Below are positions 14,041-27,200 of a DNA stretch of 64,000 bases, in pieces. Source of the stretch: Leptasterias polaris. Its lineage: Eukaryota; Echinodermata; Asteroidea; Forcipulatida; Asteriidae. The position numbers were made by a program, and so were the translations under genes. The notes under the pieces were generated by a model. The model was not told the origin of the DNA. It saw only the letters and a program-made list of their open reading frames with translations, and did no database searches. The stretch lies in the NCBI GenBank assembly GCA_037783415.1, contig JAZGTN010000028.1:248001-312000 (forward strand). Reading direction: 5' to 3'. Position 1 is the stretch's first letter. Every line of letters starts with the position of its first letter.

Positions 14041-17000
14041 TTGTAATACCATGCAAAGTGTACACTGCTCTGAAAAACAAGCCTAGGTTTGAAAAAGGCC
14101 CCTAATACTTAGCTGAGGTTGCGGATATAAATTTATTCAAACTTTTAAGTAAAAGTCTTGAAAAAGAATTTCGGACCCCCTTCCCAACTCAAACCAAGAA
14201 AAAGTACATTGTAAGGAGTGGGCGCATTACAATCTTCAATCATGTTTACCTTAAACCCCTTCATGCCCAAGGCTAACTGTCTTTCACTGGCTGACAAATT
14301 TGTCTAACACTGACCTTTGCTTAGTGCTATGAATCAATCTGCATGTTTGCTGTGATGTACTACATGAACTTTAGATGCACACATTTAACTCTTCACACCC
14401 CATTAAAAGTACCCCATGTCAGGGTTAACTCCCAAATTCACATTTGACCTTTATTATAGCTGACAAAGAAACAAGTGATTAATTTTCAAGGTGGCAATGA
14501 TAAAAAACAAAGGTTTTTTTCTTCTCCTTTTTAAAAGTTTAGTTTTCCACCCTACATGCATGAGTATTGATGGACCACCCCAAGTACCTCTCTTCACCAG
14601 AGCTTTTGTTTTATGAAACTCTGATACGCTGTTTTACAAGGAAAGCTCACAGGTAGAGATAAAACTTGCAGCATATGCTTCCTTTCACATAATTTCCAGA
14701 TAAACAAACAGTGACCATTTCTGAATTGCTATGAGCATATTCATTGTAATTATGACCTTCAGAAAATCCAGATGGCTCACTGATACCAATTAGAGGCGCT
14801 TCTCCTAAATCCCCAGATTTAGATGATCCATGGTAATCTCTGATCATATACAAACCTCCATTACAGGGAAACAAAAGCCATACATGGAGATTTTAAACAA
14901 AACTTAAACAAATCAGAAAACACAACAAGCCAAAGTTCAGATTGGTGAAAGAGGTTGTTTTCAACAGCACTTTGCATATCAAAGACTGGATAGTTCCTTA
15001 GCCAGATGTCTTGATCAAGACTGGCACCTGTATCTTAAGATTCAAGGATCATATTTCCAATGCTCCAAACCCAGTTCAGATAACCCTGGATTGAGATTGT
15101 GAACCCTGTTCATAAGAGTCTACTGTGAGGGTGCTTCTTAAAGCATTGCTTACATGTGTAACCCCAAAACAACAAAAATCCAGTGAGAGTTGTGTTTAGG
15201 CATTTAGAGAACACTTAAAGGTAGGGGCATAGATTGGTAAATACTACAAAAATTAATGACCATAAAACTTACTTGGTAATGGTAAGAAGCACTGTTAATA
15301 ATAATAATAACAACAGTAATAATAATACAGTAATTATACAGCGCCCAAATTCATGAAAAAACAAGCTCTAAGGCGCTTTACAAATTACACAAATTATTAA
15401 GAAAATAGTTACACATTAAAAAGTACAATTGAAAACCACTACAAGAACAATTTAAAATATAGACAGCAACACTGTTGCTGTTAATTGTAAAAAAAACAAT
15501 TTTGAGGAAGGATTCCCTTCGAAGTAATATGATTTGGACAATTTTTCACCTAAAACCTATTTGAATCTGAGAAATGTTTCATGCAGATTTCTGAGGGTTG
15601 TTGTCCGTTCGCAAATGCTGCTACCAGAGTGGTGGTTGGTGCCTTTTATCACCTCGCTAAACGTGGATGGATTCGAAATTCTTGTGAAAATACCGGTATG
15701 TGACAGTGTTTTGCTGTTTTCTCAAATTACAATAATTGAGGTCAATAAGCAATGGTACCCTTACTGCTTTATTATTTTAAATGTGCTGATTATAGAAAAG
15801 ATGATGAAGAAAATGTGGACTGGTTTTTCTCAAGGCTTGAGCTTTTTTGAGTAAGTAAACATTGTGGAATGTTTGGCTCCAGGAATGTAAAAAAGAAAAA
15901 ACAAACACAAATCTGTGAACTGATTAATTCAACCACTCCATCTTTTCATGGAAGGCATTGTCAAGTTCCAAATCTCTAAATCCCTGGTGATGTATTGCAG
16001 ACTGATAGGTCGACAAGTAGTCAAAAGGGATCATGTTTCAACCATCATTGTTCCTCTTTTTCTGTTTGATATTTTGAAAGTAAAACCCTCTTAACCCATG
16101 GACAAGAAAACATGCTTCTAATCCCCTCCCCCATTCCCGAAATAAAACAGACCCAGTCCCCAGGAAAGTTGGTAACATTTTGTTAATATAAATTTTTTTT
16201 CTTATTAAGACAACCAGCAGTGAAACTTTTTTTCTGACTAGCTGATTACATTTCTGTGCACAAACTTTTTTTTTTTTGCACTGACAAGATTGCCTATCTG
16301 AAAATGCCAATGTATTTTCATGGATTTAGCTGTAAGTCTTACATTTAAAAATGTATTTGACATTCATGATACCTTCACAAACTGGGATTAAAAATATAGC
16401 TCTTCTGTTTGGTGAAAGATGTTGTTCTTGGCAATTAAAAACACCTCCATGATTGTACCAGGTCTGAAAACATAAAATATCCACAGAAAAAAAGTTTGTA
16501 TTCATACTTCATTCTGATTGAAATAGAGATTGTGGCTTTTTGTCACACTACATCATTGACTCATTACCATCTTTTGTTTAGACTGTGTTGGGCTGTGTAT
16601 AAACCATGGTTGGAGTTGCCTTTCTTTATTGCACCTGATGAAGTAGTTGTTGCTACAAAAGCTTGTGCAGATTTCTTACCTGAAGTAGGGAGTCATTTAA
16701 GTGCTACAGTTTATTTTCCTTTCTGTAATACTTTATTTTTGAAATTATGCAACAGTTATTTGTTACATTTGTTTGAATGTACATATCAAATATATTCTGC
16801 TACTTCCTTATGTCTAGGATTCCCCCAAGCGTAAAAAAGAAATGTTGTTGCTGATTTGAGTCTTATTATTGGAAACAGCTTGTTAATGAAGATGGCAGAT
16901 ACTGCAATAATGGAGCGATGAGATCATGTTGATAATCCAGCCCATCTGGGCCCCCATCTGTGCTGGACCCCCACACACTCACTCAAGCTCACTCAGGTTA

Positions 17001-17741
17001 TATTTCAATTAATTCTCAGGGATACCTCGTAATGCTGCAACTCGCATTGCAATGATATTCATTCAAATATCTGTTTGATTGTAAGGAATTAAACACAGGT
17101 TTTATCCATGTAGACTGCTGGGATGTCCACACTCCGCAAAGATGAGTCTGCCATTAGTCTGGGAATTTCTCTCTTATAGGGCAAGGCCATTTTTAAGAGA
17201 AAAAAAGCTCTTTTAATAGAAATTAGAAAACTAAAGTAGACCCACACCCTGTAAATGAATACATGTTGTCATATTGTTTGTAAGCGAGAAATGGTGTTGT
17301 TATTGGTGTATGGCCATCAGTTTTTGTGGAGAAAAAGGCACTTCTATTAGAAAACTTTAAGAGTACGTGTAAGCATTTTGAGAGAGCTCCGAGATCAATG
17401 CCAAGGTACCCTTTTTGTGTCCACAAAATTCCAGACCTGCTGGTATAATAAATTACTCAAACTGGTTGCAACCAGAAAAAAGGAGAAATGACAGTAAGTG
17501 ATTTGTAGTTATTCATGATCGAGAAATGTCATCAACATTTCACTTCAGTTTAGTTGTATTCAAATTGCCCTAGTAATGTTCTGTATATAGGCCTAACTGT
17601 GTTGGGTAAAGGACACCTTATTTTTTGCATGGAGGTGTAACCAAAGCACAGTCTTGTCTTTATTCTCAAAGAAAACCAAATGCTTTTTAATCAATATTCT
17701 TAATTCTTAATTTTGTATAGATTTTGCGCTGAAGTTTTTTG
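14041..17741. other. Upstream non-coding DNA
   Basis: No supported gene. An (AAT)n-rich tract at 15298-15335 is followed by ATACAGCGCCCAAATTC and later AGGCGCTTTACAAATTAC, an interspersed repeat seen again near 38160. The 106-codon ORF at 15534-15854 has no recognisable family and repeat-like flanks. Confidence 0.5.
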
Positions 17742-17745
17742 TTAA

Positions 17746-18734
17746 AGGGACACACCGGCTTACCGTTTATGTAATTTAGTGATATAAAACCATAAGTTTT
17801 AGATTGCTGTTTTTAAAATTAAATCGTCAAAATATCACGTAATTAGTGAAAAATGTTGAAAATAACAAAAAGCGGTCAAAGGTCAGCGTATACGCTATTC
17901 CAGCCGTTGCAACTGTCAAATTTATGCGACATTGTTGCGCAATGTTTTAAGTAGCTGCCACCGGGGTCTTTTCGTGGCGATTTTATGGGAGAAGACATCG
18001 TATGCAGCAACTTCCAAAACATCAACTGTGCACTTATGTTAGATAAACAGTGCTGACGTCCGTCGTCCCGAATGTTTTGCACACAGGCACCACGTAACGT
18101 GACAATTATTAGGGGGTACAGACCTATAGCTAATACTACAGACTAATACCTATAGGAACGAAACATATTTTGGGGTCTGGCTCCCCACCCCTCCGACCAG
18201 CTCTGAAGCTCAAAGCAAGACCAGCAAACTCGGGGAGTTCTTGCCCCCGGGGTTTGTCTCTCTGGCCCCACGAGACACGGCAACGGCTGTAGGGGATATG
18301 CCTCAAGGTTTACGTTTCTCTAGCTCCCACGCCGAGGCGCTGTAAAACACGCTTCCGTTGCACGGACTCTCTGAATGAGAATCTTACGTTCCTTTTTTCA
18401 TCATTATTTAGAGTTTGTACCCGCAATCTGAATACATAGTCTCTTTTGTCAAATATTCATTAATAATTGTTTTAAAAAAATTATAAAATTTGGTTTAGTG
18501 ATTTACTTTTATACGGCTGGAAGTAAAACTATCTCCGAAGATCACAAGGGTTATCCGAACCAAAAAAGTGGTTCGGATAACCCATGTGACCTTCGTTTTT
18601 TGAAAAATGCGTTAAAACGACCAAATTTGATGGTTTCTTTTACCAACTATTCTTCTCCATTCCTGGAAGACCTTTAGAGTCACGTTTTAGTGTATTTTGT
18701 CGCCTAAATAGCCCAACGAAGCCGGTGTGTCCCT
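17746..18734. mobile_element. TTAA-flanked DNA transposon, 989 bp, non-autonomous
   Basis: Perfect 16-bp terminal inverted repeats (AGGGACACACCGGCTT at the left, its complement at the right) are flanked by TTAA at 17742-17745 and 18735-18738. TTAA duplication is typical of the piggyBac and Kolobok superfamilies; the termini do not decide between them. No transposase ORF. The interior is more GC-rich than its surroundings and holds a long hairpin at 18536-18595. Confidence 0.85.
18536..18595. repeat. Long inverted repeat (hairpin) inside the TTAA transposon
   Basis: Two 27-base arms with two mismatches are separated by 6 bases (18563-18568). The inner 15 bp, GGGTTATCCGAACCA, is perfectly complementary to TGGTTCGGATAACCC. 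Confidence 0.85.
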
Positions 18735-18738
18735 TTAA

Positions 18739-19736
18739 GTAGCCCACCAGGCTTAGTAGCCCAGATTTTAAACATGTTTTGTCATAAATGTATCTTTTTG
18801 ATGTTTTAATGGAAGCCATCAAAGCCATGTTTAATGGTCAAATGAAGTTACATTCACACACTCATAAATAAATTAATACCTTTTAAAAATCTGTTATTTA
18901 CATTTGAAAAGGAAGGTTGTACAGTTTTTATTAGCCCACAGGGCAATTTGAGAAGTGGTGTTTAAAAGCCCGTAGCAGTTTTAACTCAACATTGTACGCT
19001 GGGCTAGAGTTAAGATTGAATCCTGTACAGTGGTATAATATTTTATTTTATTTATTTATTTACTTAGTTTATTTATTTAGTCGGGGGCTGGGGGAGGGGT
19101 TTTGGATATATGAAATCCAGTTATTGAAATTGAAGTATGAAATGCTCATTTTGTTAGAGTAGATTAACGCTTGATGTGTGTTTCCTGATTCAATTGGTGC
19201 ATCTCAGGCAGTTTGATGAGTGTGGATAGGTGACGCCATCATCAATTAGAACTATCAACAGTCTTACAAGTCTCTACTCTTATCCTCAAATGCAACTTAT
19301 TTGCATGTTGGGAAGGGAAATTAACTGGTTTCAAGGACCAAGATTTTAACTTAAAAGGTGAACATGAGTTTCCTAGTAAGGAAGAACTAACTTTGACTGG
19401 AAAAAAAGAAACACATACAGTTTATTTTTTGTAGTTGAGCAAAAGGATCAGTAAAATTTAGCATATTATTTGTTTGTAGTCGGGTTATTCAAACTGAACA
19501 AAACAAGAAATGAGATTCTGGGAACAAATGTCATGAACATGGCAGTATTTTTGTATTTAAATATTTCTCAAGACCAAGTTAATAATCTAAGGTTTCAAGA
19601 TGTTTCCCCGCTTACTCATCACCAAAGCTGTATAGTAGCTTTAATTGTGGAGTTGAATTGTAAACAAAATGGTTTTGACTTTTGCATTCCTTAATAACAA
19701 AAATCTAAAATTACTTTTCTCTCATCTTTGCAACAG
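18739..19736. other. Non-coding DNA just upstream of the first coding exon
   Basis: AT-rich with T/A runs (for example a TTTA-rich stretch at 19040-19080). Probably a 5' intron, since the next exon starts with an acceptor. No promoter elements are recognisable. Confidence 0.5.
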
Positions 19737-19790
19737 ATCCCTTCATTTAATTGTATCATTCTCAAACTGTCTTCCCGCCCCGAAATTTGT
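19737..19790 (+). other. 5' UTR portion of first coding exon, with splice acceptor
   Basis: A pyrimidine-rich tract ends in caacag at 19731-19736, an acceptor that opens the exon 54 nt before the ATG. At least one non-coding (or short coding) 5' exon must therefore lie upstream, in this window or beyond. The ATG context is moderate (T at -3, G at +4). Confidence 0.65.
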
Positions 19791-20007
19791 ATGGCAACAA
19801 CTGTCGACAACACCACTGACCCTGCCGACTATCCGACAGCAGCATGCTGCCCTCGTGAACAGCGACCAACCACAACATGCAGCACATCCTCCGTGGAGGA
19901 AGACTCACGTGACAGGGGCTACGGATCAAACGAAGCGTTGAGAGTTTACGAGCGCGAGATCAAGAGAGGATTGGAGAGGATGAACAGTGGTATCTTGGAT
20001 GAGGCAG
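19791..20007 (+). CDS. TENM: Teneurin exon 1: N terminus of intracellular domain
   Basis: Residues 1-72 plus one base of codon 73. The segment [15 protein letters not shown] resembles the conserved N-terminal block of vertebrate teneurins, which has a similar Y-S/G-S-x-E-x-L-x-x-Y pattern. The donor is cag|gttggt and the exon ends in phase 1. It is followed by the largest intron of the gene. Confidence 0.85.
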
Positions 20008-23000
20008 GTTGGTATTGGAGAATAGTGGGGTAGAGTCTTGGTACCATTCACCACCCCCACTTTTTTTTTTCTTTTTTTTTTTTTTCTTTGTTAAAGCTAG
20101 TCAGATACAAGGAAAAGTCATCACAATTTATTGTGTTGCTCAGTGCAGGCATGATTTTTGCCGTCTTTAGTCTGATTTCAGATTCTGTTTTGCCCTTGGA
20201 AACATCAGAAAAATTATGATTATATGTAGCCTGAAAGGTCTATTTAAAGGCTGCACCATGTGTAAGCTTTCATATACATGTAGGGCCCAACCTAGTAAAG
20301 CTGCAGACCTGCCAACCTGTACGCATTTTGCGTACCATGCACGCATTTTCACATCTGAGTACGGTGGTACGAAATATATGCAGAAAGTACGCAAAAGACG
20401 CAAAATCTAAATCGCGTGTGTTAAAATCTGCAACACGAACGGACAATTTTGTTCTCAATTTATTCAACTGTCATTCGTGCGACCCCAAGTGCAAAAACAA
20501 CCGAACAAAGACACCCTGCATCTGAGTGATTATTATGCACTTCGATAAAAAAGAGGTTGTGCCTAGAACTATATTTTAAATTCTTACTCCCGCTGGAAAA
20601 GTAATAAACCAATGCGTAACAAAGGGGTGGGAATGGCGCAATCCAGTTTCGGTCAATCTTTTACGGTACATTGTATGGCCGTATGCATGGATGTACATGC
20701 ACACAACGCACGTGTCGGCATCGCCGTGTGAATAACATGGACGCCGATCGAAGTGTCAGATTTATACATCGTTTCTGTTAGTTTTACTTCCATTAGGGGA
20801 GAATAATGGGAATTTAATGGCCTGTGATCTTTTTATAAGAGAAACAAATGATGAATTGAAGTGGAACTGGAAAATTCTACGGTAGGCTTTCGTTTGTCCG
20901 TTTACTGGGCAACCAAAGAAAAGAGTGGAACCTTTCGCATTATTATTGTCAAGTTACTTGCATGCCGAGTAAGTTACTAAGAATTTAGGAACATTGTTCA
21001 ACAGTGCTTTTCATAGTAATTAATATATGTTATTGGAATAGAAATCAGTCAACATTTTTTTAATTTTTTTTAATATATATATTTTTATTTTTTTTACAAC
21101 TTTTTGCCACTTGAGTTTAGCATCTATGATCTAGGCAATTGGAACATACAGTGCCAACAGTCGAACTGGTTATTTAGTTTTTCTGATTGGGCTTCTGGGT
21201 TTGCCGCCGTGCACACGGGCTTCTGGTTTTACTGCCGCCGCGCTAATGTGGTACTCAAAAAAAATTACAAGGTTGGCAGGTCTGAAGCTGCTCTGTACAC
21301 AATGTTGCTTAGCACACAAAAAACATGCTTAAAAGAAGTGGGTTACCAGCCAAAACACCATGTAATGTAAATTGATTGTAACTGGTCCCCTGCGAATTTG
21401 GCTTTACAGCATTTGCTAATCATCCTGACCTGCTTAACACCTCCATGGTTTGGGCCTAGAGCAATATTTAATGGTAATCAATGCACAATTTCCTTGTAGC
21501 TGAAAAGCACAGTTTTGGTAATTGAATTTGTAACAAAAATGTGAATTTGTAGCCATTATTAACATGAAAGAAAAAGGGAAAAAAGCACCAGACAACTGGA
21601 CACACTCAATGTTAAGATGACTTTTCTAAATCAGTGGACTTAACTAGACATTCTCAATCTCAATTTTTTATGATTAAAATATTTTAAAAGTAATGTCTTG
21701 ATTTTTATTTATTTTTGGGTGACTTCCCTCCTCATCTTGCCAAGTTGTTTGTCTGGCAACATTGACAGGTTACCTTCAGTGAACATGTTGAAACCCTTTG
21801 GTGTTCCAACCTTGCCAGAATGTTGTAACCCATGAAGAAAGAAGGGTTTGATCATTGTCACATGTCTTTGGAATTTACCCGCACTCCCTTCTTCTTGTTT
21901 TTGGTTATTTGAAGAAGTAATGACCAACTCTGTCTTTTGGATGTGAGGTTTCACTTTATATAACTCCATAATCCCCCTGTTTACAAGGCCTGAGGTCCTG
22001 CTGGGGTTTCCTTGGATTGCTGTGTCTGAACATTGAGCAAGGCTCTTGCTCTATCTTCAGAACCTGCTGTGGTTATGGGAAGTATTTTGCAATGAGTTGA
22101 AGAAAACAAGATGCTGCATATTGGAACAAAACCTAAAAACAAGTTGCACTTTGAAGACGATTATCACCTTGATAAAGAAGCTGATAAATATTTCATGTTT
22201 GGTGTACATGTAGATACAGTTTTGTGAATCGGTATTTATTAGTTGCAGGTCTGAAAGCATTTTCAAAATAATTACATCATTGTGGAAGAATCTTCCTTCT
22301 TGATATAACTGGTGTACACAGTAGAGTTAACAGTAGCAACTACAATTGACTAAATAGTGGGGCAGATGAGTGGGGCTATGGTATTTTCTATGAGCAGCGT
22401 TCTTCGCTTGCCAAATGCTAGTTAAAAACACCTGAGGACCAGTAAGAATTCTCGGCTAGTACAGTGTTGAAAAGCATCCATATTTCATTTGAAATATTGA
22501 CTATTGAAAAAGCTGACCAACTGGTGAAATGGGAAACTAACTGGTCCTGCTGGCCAGTCACTAAAAAGTTAAGAACAAACCCTGAAGTGCTCTTTCCTGT
22601 TGTCTGTTCACTCAATGACCAATTCCCATTCCTAGGCCAGTTCTCTCCAGTGACAGTTTTTGCTGTTTTCTCAGCAAGTAGACACTGTATTGAGCTGAAA
22701 CCTTCACTTGTGACTTTCGTTGTATCTTTCTTTATAATTTTGCCTATAAATAAGCATTACGTTGACAAAAACCCATCTCTGACCCTACCTTTAATAAGGT
22801 ACTTTTAACTAGCCAAGCAGAAGCATTATTAGCTGTAACAATACACAGTTGTAATAACATTTAGATTGCATCAAACAATAGCAATCAACAAAGTTTTTCG
22901 CAAAAAATATGTCCACAATATATAACATGCCTGCTGAGTCTTTGGTGCACAAAACACATCAACCCTGCATCCCTGTCAGTTACAATAACAGTTACTTGTA

Positions 23001-24200
23001 GCTTTTCATCACAGAATGCATTATGATATGAAACGATTATCGCCAAATTTGGTTCAAAAGAAATGAATCATAAATAAACCTTCTGGTTGGGGGGGGGGAG
23101 GCTGGGTGGGCAGGTTCATTGATTCTAATGGAACACACATTTATTGTCTATGAACGTCTCAAGTTTAGCGGAGCGTTTACCATTACAACAAGAACTGTTA
23201 GAAATGAGTCACTAAGCAATTGGGATAATACGGTCAGACTCTTAATAGTAGGAAGGTTACATTACTGGGATGATACTCAGTATATTAATTTGTCATAACT
23301 TCAAATTCTCACTGAAGTCTCTCCAAAGAGGCCAGTTGCAATATGATTATTAAAATAATAGTAGTTCACTGGACTGTAAACATTGAACTATCAAAAAAAC
23401 AATATTAAGAAGATTTGGAAGATTTTACAAGTATTTCTTCATAACTTTAAATTTACACCAGAGAGTTTGGTTGGACAGGGGAAAAACAGTCAGATTAGCT
23501 CGGTTATTACTAAAGACAATCAGAATCGGAATTAGAATATTATAAATTATTAGTCCAGCATTTTTTTTGGGGGAAACAATTTAGATTACTGCACAAATGT
23601 ATCAGATTGTAGGTTGGGTTCCTAGTAGTAGCACAGCTTTACCCTGTTCATTTTACCATTATTGCTGCTCTTCAGCTAGGAGTGAAAACATGTCCCTTCT
23701 TGTGTGAAAGTTTGCTAATTATCAGGATTTGGAGCCTTGGAGGAGGGCGTTTCTTATATATTGAAAACATTATTGACTCATTATCAATCATGTTCTAAAA
23801 GAATTATAGAATTATAAATATATTTATGATTAGGAAAAAAATCCCTGAAATTATTGTTATTTTAACTTCACACTCCAGCAAACCCCAATCCATTTAATAG
23901 GGTCTATACAAAACTTTGCTTTCAACATGCGTGACATTGTTAATGCAATATTCATTATTCAGTCATGGTAAAGTCGTCAAGAAAAATATCATATTAACAC
24001 AAGTCATGGATACATGTACATGTACTTACAAGACAGTGCGTTGGCCTTTGAAATCAAGGATGCTCTGTGAATCAGAGATAATTGTGGGTAGCTCTGATTA
24101 CATAGGGCAGAGACAGTCCATTCATAAACTCAAACCCATTTGTCTTTGTTGTCTACACTTACAATGTATGCATCATCAAGTCATCTTTCTTCTGGAATGG

Positions 24201-24234
<34 letters not shown>

Positions 24235-27200
24235 CTACCCCTATACCACCCCCCCCCCCCCCCCCAACCTATCCCCACTGATCAGTCAGCAGAACTGCAT
24301 CACTAACTCTATTGTGTATTTGTTCTATTCTTTCAACCCAAATCTCTCTTCAGTATCACAGAGTGTATGCGCCCCCCCCCCCCAAATCAAACAACCCAAC
24401 TGGTCTGTCATCAGGTTTGAATCATATATCTAATCACTTTAACTCTAGGTATTGTGCATGTGCTCCATTCTTTCAACCCATATCTTTCCTTAGTACCTAC
24501 CTTATCTCCTCTGTGGCTACCCCCCCCCCCCCCACTATCCCCTCCCCCCACTATCCCCTCCCCCTACTACTACCAACCAATCCCCACCTATCCATCAACA
24601 GGCTTGAGTCATATTGCATCACTGACTCTCTCCCTCTCTAATCTATTGTGTATGTTTGTGGAGATATTCAGAAGGTCCATAAAGGATCTCTGTCCTTTCT
24701 CTATGATCTGATCATGAGATAATTCCATGACTATAGTGCACCACTGCCCTAATAAATCAACCAGCACCAGCCTGGGACTTGCCTGGGCACACTGACAATG
24801 TAATGAGTGCAATTTATTGGAGTGAAAAAAATAGCTGTAAATCATGTAATGTGTAGTCAGGAGTCTAGCTGCATTCAGTGCCCCCCCCCCCCCCTCGTTT
24901 GGGAATGCTTTTGAATATTACATTCAATCTTCTCTCATCCAGTCAGTTGATTAAATCATTTGGTTAATTCATTACTTGTGTTTTTTACCCGTACAACAAT
25001 GTGTGTATCGCACTGAACCTACTCAGTACTTTTCCCGAGTCCTGTGAAAAAGAATAAAAATCCACAGTCATATTACTCAGGTGTGATTTGAACCCACAAC
25101 CTTTGCCATTTTATAGCAGATATCTTACCACTAGATCACCAGGTAGCAAGAAGCAATGGAAATCATATATATTTTAGCTTCCATTCTTTCAACCGGGGAG
25201 GGGGATGACTAAATAAAAATAAACAAATTCTTAGTTAAACAATTTTTTGATGCACTGCATTTCCAGACATTTAGGAGTGAAACATAAGCAAGCTTTGTTG
25301 GTCCTACACAGCTGGTCCTTTCTGTAATTTAAATTATTGTGTCTAAAGTGAGGCAGGAAGGACCAATAGGCTGGTTATTTTTTAGCACAATGGATTATTT
25401 GTATTTGTATAAATAGGATACCTTTAAAAATTGGCTTCACAGGATGTTATATTTTTTTTGTAATGGTTCGGATCAAGTTTAAAGCACAAGTGTTACACGC
25501 AGTCCATATCGCTCTTTGATTTGCACATTTGAAATTCTACTTTTCAAAGAAGTCACTCCATTTAAAAAAACATCAATTCCACCATCCCAAACAAAATATG
25601 AGGATTTTGGAATGTAAAATTACATTTCTGTCAGACTATTTTGCTGCAATTCATCACGATCCGATCTGGAATAGTTATACTTTCATCGTTTGCGTAGTTG
25701 ATGGGCAAACACCACGGTGACGATGAGTGCAGTGCAAGACCTGTAATAAGTAGCTCGTCATAGACTCATTCCTCTTCAGTCTCACCTCCTCATGCTAGAC
25801 AAACATCAATTACTATTTTCCCCCTTCATCCAACGTGGGTTATGAGAATCATTGAAACAATCTCAAAGTATTTCATCCAAAAGCATCCAACCCCCCCCCC
25901 CCCCCCCCCCCCCCCACCACCACCACAATATTTCCGGCTGCAAATTCCTTGGTAAGACGCAGGTCTGTAATTTCTCACTTTTCTATCTGTCTCGGTTTAG
26001 AAAAATGACTGGAGGTATTTTCATCGTGGTGCCAGTCTTCTCTTTTTAATCAAAGATGTGTTTTCATTTTTAAAAACAATGTGCTACCAACTTCAATTTC
26101 TTCTTTAGCAGCAGTAATGAAGCTTCTTGACACTCTTGCCTCTGTTTACTTTGTATCTGTCAAGAGGAAAGATGTTGAGGAAGCAGAAGTCTTGGCTCAT
26201 CTCCAATTTCTTGTTTAGGAGAAATTTTTATCACTTCCAGCACACCAAGAACCACATCTAATCCGGGCAGTATCTCAGTTTTCACTCCAGTGTCATTAGT
26301 CACATTGCCCGGGGCAACCACCATAATCCCTCCAATCCATTTCCTCTTCACCCAGGGCATGAAGGGATTGGCTGGAGTCGGCCTGGAACCTGCTGGCCCC
26401 TTTTCATACCCTTACCTTGGCATACCACTGGCTGGTGGGGATTAGCGAAACACATGGCAGTGATAGGGTTGGTGGAGGGAAAGATGGGGGGGTTGGGGGG
26501 TTGGAAATGAGATCATCCAAGGGGAGGTTTTGCTGGTTTCCTTCTGTGGATAAACCACACAACTGTCCAGACTTCAGATAATTGAATGTTTAGTAGTTGT
26601 CCAGCATATACTATGTCTTGCCATCTCAAAGTTCTGATAAGGAACCATGCAGTGGCATAACTCTGTGTCAGAAATGGAAGGGGGGGGGGGGGACTGAGAG
26701 TGGGTGAACTGAGAGTGGGTGATTTTGAACATCTGCACTTACAGCTGCAGTGATATAAAAGAGGATGCGATATCAAGTGTTTTTTCCAATGCAGCAAGGT
26801 AACACAAAAAGTGTCATGAATATTATAATTGAAAGATGTTAATGTTCTTAATGTGTGGCCAAAATATTAGATTAGGGCTCATGAAGATTGAAGTGTTTAG
26901 AGCCTTTATAACCCCCTGTCAAACTGGACGACTTTCCTGGGAAATTCTTGAGTGAATTTGGTTGACCTTTACACTTCAATTGCTAACCCTGGTAAACTCT
27001 CAATAACAGTCATTTCCTGGAAAATAAGTACTACCCTTGCTTCTTCTATTATGCGGAGTGATGTCCTCGACCAACGATGTCACAAGAGAATTGTTCCCAT
27101 ATGATCTCTTTGTCCTTTATGGGTGTTGATATTTCATATGTTATTGTTATTTTTGTTGTTTGGTAGGTCAACTGAGATAACTCAATGGTTAGCATTTTTC

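Noticed and set aside
15534..15854. 106-codon ORF
   Set aside because: No recognisable family, no splice partners, and AT-rich interspersed repeat sequence beside it.
21709..21969. 86-codon minus-strand ORF
   Set aside because: Composition is not clearly coding, no domain is recognised, and it lies in intron 1 without exon-like boundaries. It could be part of an uncharacterised repeat.
24140..24711. Overlapping proline-rich ORFs
   Set aside because: They are translations of poly-C runs in a degenerate repeat and vary with run length.
26160..26360. 66-codon minus-strand ORF with a plausible amino-acid composition
   Set aside because: No family recognised and no convincing splice sites or neighbouring coding segments.
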